DNA of 64,000 bases. It comes from Bacillus solimangrovi. GTDB taxonomy: Bacteria > Bacillota > Bacilli > Bacillales > Bacillaceae_N. A program made the position numbers and the translations under genes. The first letter of the stretch is position 1, and every line of letters begins with the position of its first letter. The stretch spans positions 171,195 through 235,194 of the forward strand of contig NZ_MJEH01000022.1 of the NCBI RefSeq assembly GCF_001742425.1. Reading direction: 5' to 3'. Of this stretch, positions 26,103 to 34,779 are shown one piece after another. Under the pieces are notes generated by a model, which was not told the origin of the DNA, made no database searches, and worked only from the letters and a program-made list of their open reading frames with translations.

Positions 26103-26537
26103 TTATAGCATACTGGCTGGAACAAATGTTACAGGACAAGTAGCCAAATGCAGTACACCATGGCTTACACTACCCAATGCTTTACTAACGTCAGGTCCCA
26201 TTCCCCTTGAACCCATTATGATACAAGTAGCATTTTTCTTCTTTGCTTCCTGATTTATTTCAATTGATGCTAAGCCAACACGGACTGCTAATTCATATTT
26301 CACATTTATTTTATCAGCGTAGTTTGCTGCTCGCTGAAGGATTTGCTTCCCCTCTAAAATACATGCTTCTTCCATTTGTGCTTTTGCCGTTCCTTCTAGT
26401 TGATTAACATCTTCAGGTGTAGACTGTACATTCAATAATACGAGTGTAGTGTCAGCATTAGTTGCTATAGTTGTAGCGTAGTCAATTGCTTTGATCGCAT
26501 ATTCAGAACCATCTATCGGAATAACAATATAATTCAT
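26103..26537 (-). CDS. Universal stress protein (UspA family)
   Basis: A 144-residue cytosolic protein of the UspA fold. The N-terminal strand reads YIVIPIDGSEYAIKAI and the ATP-binding glycine motif GSRGMGPDVSKALGSVSHGV is intact near the C-terminus, so it belongs to the ATP-binding class. ATG follows GAGAGGGA. Single-gene unit with its own terminator. The precise stress role is unknown. Confidence 0.93.
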   Translation of the reverse strand: MNYIVIPIDGSEYAIKAIDYATTIATNADTTLVLLNVQSTPEDVNQLEGTAKAQMEEACILEGKQILQRAANYADKINVKYELAVRVGLASIEINQEAKKKNATCIIMGSRGMGPDVSKALGSVSHGVLHLATCPVTFVPASML

Positions 26538-26702
26538 TATTAATTCCCTCTCCCTGCTCTAGTTTCTCTACCTAATTATATTATGGAACAGCAACCACAA
26601 TTTAAGAAGTCTTGTATACATACTATTTATTTTATAAAAAGATTTCTCTGATTATCAGTAGCTTCATACTCTTTCAAAAGTGTGAGGCCTCTCACTATTT
26701 CG

Positions 26703-27188
26703 TCAAATACGTTCGTATAACTGGAAGTAATAATCATATGGATTTTTCTCATTCTTCAACCCTTTTTCACTCGTAACAAGTCTCCACTCATCTTCATTAA
26801 AAGAAGGAAAATAGATGTCACCTTCAAATGATTCGTCTATTTTTGTAATATATAACTTATCCGCAAACTGAAGTACTTGATTAAATATTTCAGCTCCACC
26901 AATAAAGAATACTTCATCATTTTGATCTTTCATTTTATTCACAATTTCATTTATAGAATGATATACAAATACACCTTCAGGTTGATAACCTTTGCGAGTT
27001 GTCAAAACAACATTATCACGACCAGGCAGTGGTCTTCCTATTGATTCAAACGTCTTTCTTCCCATAACAATTGTTTTTCCCATTGTAACTCGTTTAAAGT
27101 ATTTCAAGTCTTCTGGCAAATGCCACGGTAATTCGTTTTCCTTACCTATAAGTCTATTTTTATCTACTGCAACTAATAAAGAAATCAC
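26703..27188 (-). CDS. dfrA: Dihydrofolate reductase
   Basis: A 161-residue enzyme reducing dihydrofolate to tetrahydrofolate with NADPH. Signatures: LIGKENELPWHLPEDLKYF near the N-terminus, VMGRKTFESIGRPLPGR and FFIGGAEIF. The start codon is GTG at 27188. It lies 22 bases after thyA, the usual pairing: thymidylate synthase produces the dihydrofolate that this enzyme recycles. Confidence 0.96.
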   Translation of the reverse strand: MISLLVAVDKNRLIGKENELPWHLPEDLKYFKRVTMGKTIVMGRKTFESIGRPLPGRDNVVLTTRKGYQPEGVFVYHSINEIVNKMKDQNDEVFFIGGAEIFNQVLQFADKLYITKIDESFEGDIYFPSFNEDEWRLVTSEKGLKNEKNPYDYYFQLYERI

Positions 27189-27210
27189 CTATAATACAAC
27201 CTTTCTATAA

Positions 27211-28155
27211 TCAAACTGCTACAGGGGCTTTTATCGGAGGATGTGGGTTATATCCTTCGATAATTATATCTTCCATTTCAAAATCAAATACAGATCGTAC
27301 ATCTGGATTCAACTTAAGTTTTGGAAGCTCACGTGGTTCCCTTGATAGCTGCGTCTGAATTTGTTCAATATGATTAGAATAGATATGCGCATCACCGATT
27401 GTATGAATAAAATCTCCAACATCAAGACCACATTCTTGTGCAACCAAATGTGTCAGTAACGCATAACTTGCAATGTTAAATGGAATTCCAAGGAAAATAT
27501 CACCGCTACGTTGATAGAGTTGACAACTTAACTTCCCTTCACTTACATAGAATTGGAACAACGTATGACAAGGTGGTAAAGCCATTGAAGGAATGTCCTC
27601 TGGATTCCAAGCAGACACAATTAACCTACGAGAATTTGGGTTAGTCTTAATCATTTCAATAACGTCTTTTAACTGATCTAATGTTTCCCCACTCGCAGTC
27701 TTCCACGCTCTCCATTGCTTGCCATATACGTCACCAAGATACCCATATTTCTCAGAGAAAATATCATCTTCTAATATACGTTGCTTGAAAAGGTCCAATT
27801 CTTTTTGATAAAGAATATTGAAAGCTTCATCTTCCAAACTTCTTCTTCCAAAGTCAGTCATATCTGGTCCAGAATAATCATCACTTTCAATCCAATTTTT
27901 GAATGCCCATTCATTCCAAATATTATTGTTATGTTTTAACAAATAACGAATATTTGTATCCCCTTTAATAAACCATAACAATTCACTTGCTATTAATCGA
28001 AATGGAACACGTTTTGTTGTCATTAAAGGAAAACCTTTTTTTAAATCAAATCTCATTTGATGACCAAAATGACTTATTGTTCCTGTACCAGTCCGATCAC
28101 CTTTATCCAAACCGTTTCTTAAAATATGTTCACAAAGCTGTGTATACTGCTTCAT
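27211..28155 (-). CDS. thyA: Thymidylate synthase (long form)
   Basis: A 314-residue methylenetetrahydrofolate-dependent synthase making dTMP. The catalytic Cys is in [20 protein letters not shown] and [10 protein letters not shown] bind phosphate; [18 protein letters not shown] is conserved. The length and an extra segment (about residues 85-135) resemble the Lactobacillus casei type rather than the 264-residue E. coli type. AAGAAGGGTG precedes the ATG. Operon with dfrA. Confidence 0.96.
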   Translation of the reverse strand: MKQYTQLCEHILRNGLDKGDRTGTGTISHFGHQMRFDLKKGFPLMTTKRVPFRLIASELLWFIKGDTNIRYLLKHNNNIWNEWAFKNWIESDDYSGPDMTDFGRRSLEDEAFNILYQKELDLFKQRILEDDIFSEKYGYLGDVYGKQWRAWKTASGETLDQLKDVIEMIKTNPNSRRLIVSAWNPEDIPSMALPPCHTLFQFYVSEGKLSCQLYQRSGDIFLGIPFNIASYALLTHLVAQECGLDVGDFIHTIGDAHIYSNHIEQIQTQLSREPRELPKLKLNPDVRSVFDFEMEDIIIEGYNPHPPIKAPVAV

Positions 28156-28389
28156 TCTCTCACCCTTCTTATTACTGGCTTCATTGCTAACAATCGTTTC
28201 ATATAATCCTACCTATTATATCAAATCCACTAATAATATGTAGTTAAAAAGAGGGATAAAATCATTCCATTACAGCAATGCTATAAAAATGCTTCTGGAG
28301 TCTTGTAATGAACTTAAAAGCACACTAATACGACATTAGTGGATAGCAGTTAACAAACTTCCATATATATAAGAAAAATCTAATACAAA

Positions 28390-29592
28390 CTAATTGGATA
28401 CTTGCAAACGTTGATTCAATTTCACCAACACGATGATTCCAATACCAATAATAACAAACCAACAAGCAGCTAGAACTCCTAACACTCTCGGCTCCAAAAC
28501 TTGCAATATACTTCCTGCAATAATCATGCATAACCCAAATAACGCATTGTTAAACATATGAAACAATCCAAATACGCTAGCTTGATCATCTTCTGGAATC
28601 TCCTTCATCATTATCGTATCGAAACAGGCAGTTCCAATTCCTCCTGCAAATGAAACGAATACAAACAATATCGCAGCTACAACAAGTGAATGTGTTTGAC
28701 TAATTATTAATTGAAAAATTCCTTCTCCTATTAATCCATATGCACCTACTATAAATAGGTTCCGAATTAACTTCTCACCGTAAATGAATGTGAGTACAAG
28801 TCCTAATCCTAATGCTGAATAAAAGAGACCGATACCGAATTCTCCTGAGTTAAACTCATCAACGGCGTACACACTTATCAATACATTAAAGACTGCATCT
28901 GCAAATGGTACCGTTAACTCAATTAATAAAATTAATTTAAGCAGGGGTGATTTTACAACTAATTGAACAACAGATTTAAAGTGACCATAAAAAGTTTTCT
29001 TTCTCTTTTTTTCGTTAGAGTTTTTCAAGGACGTATTCTTAATTAGTATTCCTGCTACAAAAAATGAACATCCGTTTAAGAAAAATGTAATATCCATCCC
29101 GAAGAAATAAGATACTATCCCTCCAGAAAGAGAACCGATAATTAAAACAATTCCCATCATTACTTGTTCGAGAATATTTACTCTCGTTAATCTTTCTTTT
29201 GAAACAGTTGTAGCGATCAAAGATTTTCGGACTGGTTGATAAATGGCTTCACCAATTGCTAGAAAAAAGGTACTAACATATAGAATCCATATATCACTAG
29301 ACGTATTTGCAAGTATATATGTTAATGCAAACACAATCCTAGCGAAATCAGTAAAAACAAGAATGCTTTTTTGAGAAAAGCGCTCTGTTAATGATCCTAC
29401 AAATGGGCTAACAAAAAAAGCAGGGATCAGTTTTATTGCAAGTAGTAAACCTACCGCGAACCCAGAACCTGTCAATTGTAAAAGTAAGGCCAAAACAGCT
29501 ACTTGGCTAAATCGATCACCAATACCGTTCACAATCCCTGCGACAAACAAATGTCGATATGACTTTTCTGTTCTCAATAATTCCATATACAT
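28390..29592 (-). CDS. MFS efflux transporter
   Basis: An approximately 400-residue major-facilitator protein with about 12 membrane helices. Family features include GIGDRFSQVAVLALLLQLTG at the start, FVGSLTERFSQKSILVFTD (the loop 2-3 motif) and RKSLIATTVSKERLTRVN after helix 4. The ATG at 29592 (MYMELLRTEKSYRH) is eight bases after AGGTGG; a GTG at 29604 overlaps the ribosome site. It lies downstream of an ArsR-type regulator, and a double palindromic operator sits in the 65 bases between them. Drug or metabolite export is likely; the substrate is unknown. Confidence 0.88.
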   Translation of the reverse strand: MYMELLRTEKSYRHLFVAGIVNGIGDRFSQVAVLALLLQLTGSGFAVGLLLAIKLIPAFFVSPFVGSLTERFSQKSILVFTDFARIVFALTYILANTSSDIWILYVSTFFLAIGEAIYQPVRKSLIATTVSKERLTRVNILEQVMMGIVLIIGSLSGGIVSYFFGMDITFFLNGCSFFVAGILIKNTSLKNSNEKKRKKTFYGHFKSVVQLVVKSPLLKLILLIELTVPFADAVFNVLISVYAVDEFNSGEFGIGLFYSALGLGLVLTFIYGEKLIRNLFIVGAYGLIGEGIFQLIISQTHSLVVAAILFVFVSFAGGIGTACFDTIMMKEIPEDDQASVFGLFHMFNNALFGLCMIIAGSILQVLEPRVLGVLAACWFVIIGIGIIVLVKLNQRLQVSN

Positions 29593-29618
29593 CACACACA
29601 CCACCTATTTTCACGTTA

Positions 29619-29647
29619 TTCTAATTAGATATTTATCTAATTAGATA
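29619..29647. promoter_or_regulatory. Double palindromic operator before the MFS gene
   Basis: Two copies of TCTAATTAGA (29620-29629 and 29636-29645), 16 bases apart; the second lies in the perfect palindrome TATCTAATTAGATA. The same arrangement occurs upstream of the regulator gene, so this is the likely binding site of that ArsR-type protein. Confidence 0.65.
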
Positions 29648-29657
29648 TTTAAAAAAA

Positions 29658-30230
29658 TTATACTTCTACTGGCCACATTTCTTTCGGATTACACATATAC
29701 ATACCTTCTTCTCGGTACATAAAATGGTTCATAATGAACTCTCTTCGGATAGTTGCATAATCTTCATAGAAACTTTGAATAAATGCATTTATCCCTGCTT
29801 CCGGGTATGTTTTACCTATTTCCAACTGTTGAATAAAGTGAGCTAAGACTAGAATTTTCTTTTTTTGTTGTGAAGGAAGTTGTTTTAACTTTCCATCAAG
29901 CGTAAGGAAATTTCGGACAATTTCATAATTTTCATTTCTTTTTAGAGATGGACGCTCTTGTTTATCTACAACTGATAAAATAGCTGTGGACATCAACTCT
30001 AGCTTTTTTTCGTCTAAATGGAAGTAGATTGTATTCTTCTCTCGCCGCTCTCTTATTAAACCCACCTCTCTTAATTTCCTTACATGGTGCGTAATAGTTG
30101 GTGGTTTCAAACCAAGTTTGCCAGCAATAGCTTGCCCATGCAATGGTCCTTGTTTTAATAGTGTAATAATTTTCACTCTATTAACATCTGCTAATGCCTT
30201 ATGAAATGAAACCAACTTATCTAATTGCAT
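29658..30230 (-). CDS. ArsR-type winged-helix regulator with DUF2087 domain
   Basis: A 190-residue fusion. Residues 1-85 are an ArsR-like winged helix (ADVNRVKIITLLKQGPLHGQ, PPTITHHVRKLREVGLIRER); residues 100-185 are DUF2087 (FLTLDGKLKQLPSQQKKK, YPEAGINAFIQSFYEDYATI, RREFIMNHFMYREE). No clear metal-thiolate Cys pair is visible, so a metal sensor is unlikely. The operators before itself and before the MFS gene argue for autoregulation and control of that exporter. The inducer is unknown. Confidence 0.9.
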   Translation of the reverse strand: MQLDKLVSFHKALADVNRVKIITLLKQGPLHGQAIAGKLGLKPPTITHHVRKLREVGLIRERREKNTIYFHLDEKKLELMSTAILSVVDKQERPSLKRNENYEIVRNFLTLDGKLKQLPSQQKKKILVLAHFIQQLEIGKTYPEAGINAFIQSFYEDYATIRREFIMNHFMYREEGMYMCNPKEMWPVEV

Positions 30231-30254
30231 TTCCCCACCCCTAATTCTATAATC

Positions 30255-30282
30255 ATCTAATTAGATACTAATATAATTAGAT
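30255..30282. promoter_or_regulatory. Double operator before the ArsR-DUF2087 gene
   Basis: ATCTAATTAGAT at 30255-30266 and the imperfect copy ATATAATTAGAT at 30271-30282, again 16 bases apart, just upstream of the regulator's ribosome site. This suggests negative autoregulation. Confidence 0.6.
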
Positions 30283-30318
30283 TTCATTTACAACACCTAA
30301 TTCCAAATTTCCCAATAA

Positions 30319-30343
30319 AAAAGTGCGTCATTAACACACTTTT
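30319..30343 (-). terminator. Terminator of the amidase gene
   Basis: AAAAGTGTG pairs imperfectly with CGCACTTTT and runs into TTT; it overlaps the stop codon region. Confidence 0.6.
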
Positions 30344-31091
30344 AATCAAGTAATTGTAAATTATCTAATACAGTTGCTAATTCTGCTCTCGTTAATAATT
30401 GATCTGGTTTAAATAAGCCGTCTCCATACCCTTTCATAACTCCTTTATTTATTGCTTTCTCGATAGATTGCTTGGCCCAATGATTCTCATAATCAGATTG
30501 AGTAGGCTCCTTATAAGTTACATTGAAATAACGGCAAATTGCTCTTGCATTTGCTTTTGCAGATTGTAATCGAAATGAATTTGATTGTAATCTCTTTAAA
30601 CCATTTCGACTCGTCATAAAATCATGTTCATGCAGGACTGCAACCATGTTCGTTTCACGAATAACATGGAAATTTGGCCAAGACACATTCGGAAGACATG
30701 CCTTAATGCCACTCCCGATAGGTGGTGTTCCAATAAGACGATTCATTTCCTCATTCAGAAATTGAGCTAGATGTTTACCTTCAGCAGATGTATGCCAGTA
30801 AAACGCCCAATGTCCTTCAACATTCTTATCCGAATTTGCATCTGCATGAATACTGAAAAACAAATCGGCATTTTTTTTGTTTGCTAGTTCAGTTCGAAAT
30901 TGCAGCCCAACATCTTTTTGATAAGGAGGTTGAGTATAAAAAACTTCGAAACCATTAAACTCCAATTGCTTCTTCAGTTCTATCCCAACCGCGGCATTAA
31001 AGTGATGCTCTTCAAGACCAGGTACCCCTTTACTACCCGTTCGATTATACGTGTCCTCCCCATGCCCTATATCAATTGCAATTTTCTTCAT
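30342..31091 (-). CDS. N-acetylmuramoyl-L-alanine amidase with one C-terminal SLH domain
   Basis: A 249-residue Amidase_3 enzyme that cleaves the MurNAc-L-Ala bond. Zinc ligands: His in IAIDIGHGEDTYN, Glu in VPGLEEHHFNAA, His in FFSIHADANSD; the catalytic Glu is in AVLHEHDFMTS. Residues 200-249 form a single S-layer-homology repeat (NHWAKQSIEKAINKGVMKGY, LLTRAELATVL). The ATG at 31091 has GGAGGTG upstream and gives MKKIAIDIGHG with no signal peptide. This is odd for an SLH protein; export would need lysis, holin-like or another route. It resembles phage-type endolysins, but no phage genes flank it. Confidence 0.9.
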   Translation of the reverse strand: MKKIAIDIGHGEDTYNRTGSKGVPGLEEHHFNAAVGIELKKQLEFNGFEVFYTQPPYQKDVGLQFRTELANKKNADLFFSIHADANSDKNVEGHWAFYWHTSAEGKHLAQFLNEEMNRLIGTPPIGSGIKACLPNVSWPNFHVIRETNMVAVLHEHDFMTSRNGLKRLQSNSFRLQSAKANARAICRYFNVTYKEPTQSDYENHWAKQSIEKAINKGVMKGYGDGLFKPDQLLTRAELATVLDNLQLLD

Positions 31092-31265
31092 TTTTTCACC
31101 TCCATTCATTTATACATATATGCTAATTCTTCTAAAAAGGCATGTAGAGTTTACCTATCTTAAATTCATTTAATATCAATTGATGCATTCGCATATACTC
31201 AATTATCAAGATAAGAACATAATTAGATTTGAAAATATTGAAGATTTGGGACTGGGGATGAGATT

Positions 31266-31823
31266 TTGATACAGAGAACAGGTGTATTTATTGATGGAGG
31301 ATACTTAGATAACGTCCTCTTAAATTTTGGGAAAGCAAAGATCGATTATGAAAAACTAGCATTAAACATGTGTGGGAATGATGAACTATTACGCTGTTAT
31401 TATTATCACTGTCTTCCTTACCTACCCCCTTCACCAACTGAAGAAGAACGAAAACAATTTTTTGGAGCACAGAAATTTTTTCGTACACTTAACCGTTTAA
31501 ATAGCTTCAGTGTTCGTGAGGGTAAGCTTGCTTTTCGTGGTGAAGATCATCAAGGTCGTCCTATTTTTGAACAAAAAAGGGTAGACGTATTTCTTGCAAC
31601 AGATCTTGTCCTACATAGCACGAAGCACCTTATTACACACGCTGTACTTTTAACGGGAGATAGTGATTTTCTACCATCATTAGAGATCGCCAAATCAGAA
31701 GGGGTTCATCTCTCATTATTTTACGGGGATTTTCCAGACACACTTCCGCATGATGAATTGTTAGATGTTGTTGATGAGAGGAAAATTATAAGTCAACATA
31801 TGATTGATACGTGGAAAAGGTGA
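31266..31823 (+). CDS. NYN-domain protein (LabA/DUF88-like)
   Basis: A 185-residue PIN-like NYN protein. The acidic residues expected at a metal-dependent nuclease site are visible: TGVFIDGGYLDN at the start, RVDVFLATDLVLHS in the middle and LLTGDSDFLPSLEIAK near residue 130. Related proteins act on RNA, but no substrate is known here. The start is TTG at 31266 behind TGGGGATGAG, a weak site. Single gene; a terminator overlaps its stop codon. Confidence 0.85.
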   Translation: MIQRTGVFIDGGYLDNVLLNFGKAKIDYEKLALNMCGNDELLRCYYYHCLPYLPPSPTEEERKQFFGAQKFFRTLNRLNSFSVREGKLAFRGEDHQGRPIFEQKRVDVFLATDLVLHSTKHLITHAVLLTGDSDFLPSLEIAKSEGVHLSLFYGDFPDTLPHDELLDVVDERKIISQHMIDTWKR

Positions 31824-31841
31824 ACATAATGTTCACCTTTT
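31815..31841 (+). terminator. Terminator of the NYN gene
   Basis: AAAAGGTGAACATAATGTTCACCTTTT, a nearly perfect hairpin that includes the stop codon of the gene. It may act on both strands. Confidence 0.75.
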
Positions 31842-31885
31842 CTTCACGTTAATCGCTATATTTTTATTTTCAAAAAGTAAATCTA

Positions 31886-32062
31886 CTACATATCAAGGAT
31901 AACTTCATATTGTTCAAGTTCACGATATAAATTCCGGTATTCAACGATGTTTATGTCTCCACATACATATGCACGACGAATGAACCCTATAAGTTCTTTC
32001 GTATTTTCAGGTTTATTATTTTTCTCTTTCGTATAATGATCGATCAAATTTTCTAACGTCAT
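31886..32062 (-). CDS. yppF: YppF-like small protein
   Basis: A 58-residue cytosolic protein not long enough for usual gene calls. MTLENLIDHYTKEKNNKPEN is followed by ELIGFIRRAYVCGDINIVEY and RNLYRELEQYE, the pattern of the YppF family, which has no assigned role. A GGGGGGAG ribosome site lies just before the ATG. It converges on the NYN gene. Confidence 0.75.
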   Translation of the reverse strand: MTLENLIDHYTKEKNNKPENTKELIGFIRRAYVCGDINIVEYRNLYRELEQYEVILDM

Positions 32063-32215
32063 GCCGTCTCCCCCCTGAAATTAATATATTATGATCATAG
32101 CACATAATTGTACTAGTAAATATTATTAGAATTTTTTAACTTTCGACAAGAATGTATACTAATTCCTTAATTCTATTATTTTTTAACATTTCCTCTTGTA
32201 TTAATACACAATAAA

Positions 32216-32247
32216 AAAAGCCATCCTGATTACCTCAGAGTGGCTTT
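32216..32247 (-). terminator. Terminator downstream of ypjP
   Basis: AAAGCCA and inner CTGA pair with TCAG and TGGCTTT; a seven-T run follows on the minus strand. It is about 95 bases after the ypjP stop. Confidence 0.65.
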
Positions 32248-32341
32248 CCATTTTTAAACAATCTATTATAATTCTGTTGAACCATATGGTCTAGTCATCA
32301 TTTTTCAAATGAAGAACTAGGAATCATATTCATTATACTTA

Positions 32342-33049
32342 TTAGTTCATCCATTTTGGTGGCATATTTTTATCCCAATAGATCTTACCTAATTCATAAT
32401 GCTCTAGGAACTGGTCTCTTGAATCATGATAATGAAAATTAAACCAATAACCTTCTTTTGGCGGGTTATCTCGGCGAACGTGAAAACGAATCAAATCTTC
32501 ATTAGTTTCTGTATTGTATAAATGAAGGATCTTTTCCCCGTTACCTCCTGCTGGTCGTGTAGAGAGTGCTAATTGACGTAATACATCTTCATCCCATTCT
32601 TTTGCATAAGTTTCAATAACCTCTTCAATTTTGGGTAAAATGTTTTCATCAAAGTCAGTTCCGATTTCTTCATCAATTACCTTACCAAATTTTGTTTTTG
32701 CTTGTTGCTGTGCATGTTCGACTGCATATTCTGTAAAGGTTTCCTTCAGTTCTTCCTCAGAAACTGTTGCTGCAACATCCTTCCAAGTGAGTTGCTTATG
32801 TTGTTTACTCTCTTCTTCACTTTCTTCTTTACTCTCTTCTTGTTCCTTCGCTACGGATTTCTCAATTATGAATGATTCTTCTGTTTTAATTTGTTCAGAT
32901 GTTTCATCAATAACATCACGGTCTTTTGCATGTGTGTTGTCGACGATCAAATAATCTGGTGGTGTGACGAGTCCGAATGTTGCTACAGTAATAAAGATAA
33001 CTAAAGCTTTCCGTAACCAAAGTGACAACTTTCTCTCCTCCTTTTTCAT
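32342..33049 (-). CDS. ypjP: YpjP-like exported protein
   Basis: A 235-residue protein with an N-terminal hydrophobic segment (residues 13-35), a strongly acidic Glu/Lys-rich linker (about residues 65-95) and a conserved C-terminal domain with LALSTRPAGGNGEKILHLYN and HVRRDNPPKEGYWFNFHYHD, typical of the YpjP family. Role unknown. In B. subtilis ypjP lies near thyB and dfrA, as here. Ribosome site AAAGGAGGAG-like before the ATG. Confidence 0.85.
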   Translation of the reverse strand: MKKEERKLSLWLRKALVIFITVATFGLVTPPDYLIVDNTHAKDRDVIDETSEQIKTEESFIIEKSVAKEQEESKEESEEESKQHKQLTWKDVAATVSEEELKETFTEYAVEHAQQQAKTKFGKVIDEEIGTDFDENILPKIEEVIETYAKEWDEDVLRQLALSTRPAGGNGEKILHLYNTETNEDLIRFHVRRDNPPKEGYWFNFHYHDSRDQFLEHYELGKIYWDKNMPPKWMN

Positions 33050-33104
33050 TTTCCCTCTTATTATTCCTGTCTAACAAAACATATTTAATAGATTTCAAGA
33101 GATC

Positions 33105-34172
33105 CTACTTCATGATCACAATGTTTGATGTAACTGGTCTCTCTCTTCCATCTGACGGTCGATTCAAAATCTTACCATTATAGTAGAATGCACTCGAACC
33201 ACCACCGTCTAAGTTAAATGCATCTTTCACTTTAAAACTTAAAAGTTTGTCCTGAATCTCTTCAAGTGTTATCCCCTTACTCCATCCTTCTCTTCGTCCA
33301 TCTATAACGATAAATAAAAGTTCACCATTTGAGAAATTACCGACGATTGTCCTTGGATGACGAGTATTTGCCCATTTTGCTGGAATAGACATCTTTTTAC
33401 CATCTTGTAGTAGCGTAGGAACAAAACTTGCCCCTTGTAATATATTACGATCCTTAACCTGATTAGGTTTCGTAATTTTTCCGCCAACTAAATGTCCTTG
33501 TGTGTTAAAGCCAACAAATGATAGAGCTGGATTCTCATAAAACGTTTTTATTTTTCCATCAACTACTGTAATACCCATCGGTGCAATTTGACCATTTGTT
33601 TTCCAAAATCCTCCTGCATTAACTGCAAGAATTGCATTAGAGCGTTTTGCTGCTGAACTCGTAATTTCACCGTTACTAACTACTTTATCATGAGCCAAGA
33701 GCATTTTCAGTGCATCTTGTGATTTCACACGAACTTTTGCCATATAACCACGGTAACCTGCTTCTACAAGTGAGTATACTTTCACTGTAGAATTTGCACC
33801 ATCTGATACACCAATTGGTTCGCCTAACAAGTTAGATAAGATTTGCTCTAATACGACATCTGACTTATTCGTTTGTTCCTTACTTTGTGCTACAAGGTCG
33901 TTCAATTGCTTCTCTTGTGTTTCAAGCAGTTCTTGTTCTTTTTTGACTTTTTTCAAAATACTATCTATTTCTTCTTTCGTACTAATTGTTATTTTTGTGG
34001 TGGTAGAAAGTTCATCATTAATCGTCTTTACCGATGTACTAGTTTCTTTAATAGGTAAGACAGCTGCTTCAATTTCAAAAGAATGAACTGGATTTGTTTG
34101 AAGAAAGGCAAAATAAAATCCAATTACAGGTGCAGCTACGAAAAGAAAAAATATATTTATCCCCTTTATCAT
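33105..34172 (-). CDS. Phosphodiester-glycosidase-like (NAGPA) exported protein with coiled coil
   Basis: A 355-residue protein. Residues 5-25 are a signal or anchor helix, 60-105 a coiled coil (KEEIDSILKKVKKEQELLET), and 130-355 a NAGPA domain with ILAVNAGGFW, RHPRTIVGNF, IDGRREGWSKG and the glycine-rich FNLDGGGSSAFY. Bacterial relatives are found in exopolysaccharide and cell-envelope loci and are thought to cleave or modify phosphodiester-linked sugars. Its start overlaps the stop of the preceding membrane coiled-coil gene (ATGA), so the two are translated together, probably as partners. Confidence 0.87.
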   Translation of the reverse strand: MIKGINIFFLFVAAPVIGFYFAFLQTNPVHSFEIEAAVLPIKETSTSVKTINDELSTTTKITISTKEEIDSILKKVKKEQELLETQEKQLNDLVAQSKEQTNKSDVVLEQILSNLLGEPIGVSDGANSTVKVYSLVEAGYRGYMAKVRVKSQDALKMLLAHDKVVSNGEITSSAAKRSNAILAVNAGGFWKTNGQIAPMGITVVDGKIKTFYENPALSFVGFNTQGHLVGGKITKPNQVKDRNILQGASFVPTLLQDGKKMSIPAKWANTRHPRTIVGNFSNGELLFIVIDGRREGWSKGITLEEIQDKLLSFKVKDAFNLDGGGSSAFYYNGKILNRPSDGRERPVTSNIVIMK

Positions 34173-34615
34173 TTCGAAGCATCCTCTAACCTAGCAATTG
34201 ATTTTCTCAATTCTTCAAGTTGTTTATCCAATGCTACCATTCTCTCTTGTAATGCTGATTTTGTCTTATCCGTACCGTTTAATGATTCGCCAGTTAAAGC
34301 TAAATCTTCTTGTATGAAAACAAGCTCACTCTTTACGTTCAACATCTCTTCATGAACTGAGCTAAGCTGTTTATTTAACGTTTCAACTTGCTTTTCATTT
34401 GTAGCTTCAATTTCAGAGATTCGATCATTTAAGTACGTTTGACTTTTCTCAATATACTGATTGGCAATGAAATAACCCCCATATACGAGAGCAGCCCACA
34501 CGATAATTGAGACAGAAAAGAGGATGATTCTCTTTTTCTTTTGGATGTTTTTTCGTGGTGGTATTGTTGTTTGTTCTGTTTCTGTTGAATGGGTAGACTC
34601 AATAGAACCCGCCAT
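34169..34615 (-). CDS. Single-pass membrane protein with extracellular coiled coil
   Basis: A 148-residue protein. Residues 1-30 are cytosolic and end in KKKR; 30-52 is a membrane helix (IILFSVSIIVWAALVYGGYF); residues 58-148 form a long coiled coil (ISEIEATNEKQVETLNKQL, ALQERMVALDKQLEELRKS). No family recognised. The adjacent NAGPA gene overlaps by four bases and also has an N-terminal coiled coil, so the two proteins may pair outside the membrane. This is inference. Confidence 0.8.
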   Translation of the reverse strand: MAGSIESTHSTETEQTTIPPRKNIQKKKRIILFSVSIIVWAALVYGGYFIANQYIEKSQTYLNDRISEIEATNEKQVETLNKQLSSVHEEMLNVKSELVFIQEDLALTGESLNGTDKTKSALQERMVALDKQLEELRKSIARLEDASK

Positions 34616-34707
34616 TTCTTTTTCCCCTTTCAGTCAACTAAAATTGCGAAAAAACGAATTAAACCTTCTTCCTTCTAGTATACTTGTTTTTTTGTTTTTC
34701 CACATAC

Positions 34708-34740
34708 AAAACTCGACTAATCTAACAAATAGTCGAGTTT
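34708..34740 (-). terminator. Terminator of the GH18-like gene
   Basis: AAACTCGACTA pairs with TAGTCGAGTTT around a ten-base loop, 40 bases downstream of the stop at 34780. Confidence 0.7.
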
Positions 34741-34779
34741 CTATAATAGATTCGAATCATGATCAGATCTTATGGTGGT

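Noticed and set aside
29620..30282. CRISPR-like repeats
   Set aside because: The repeated CTAATTAG units are short palindromes with 16-base spacing at two promoters; they fit operators. No CRISPR array was seen anywhere in the window.
30342..31091. Prophage remnant around the amidase
   Set aside because: No holin, structural, integrase or repressor genes flank it, and neighbours are ordinary chromosomal genes.
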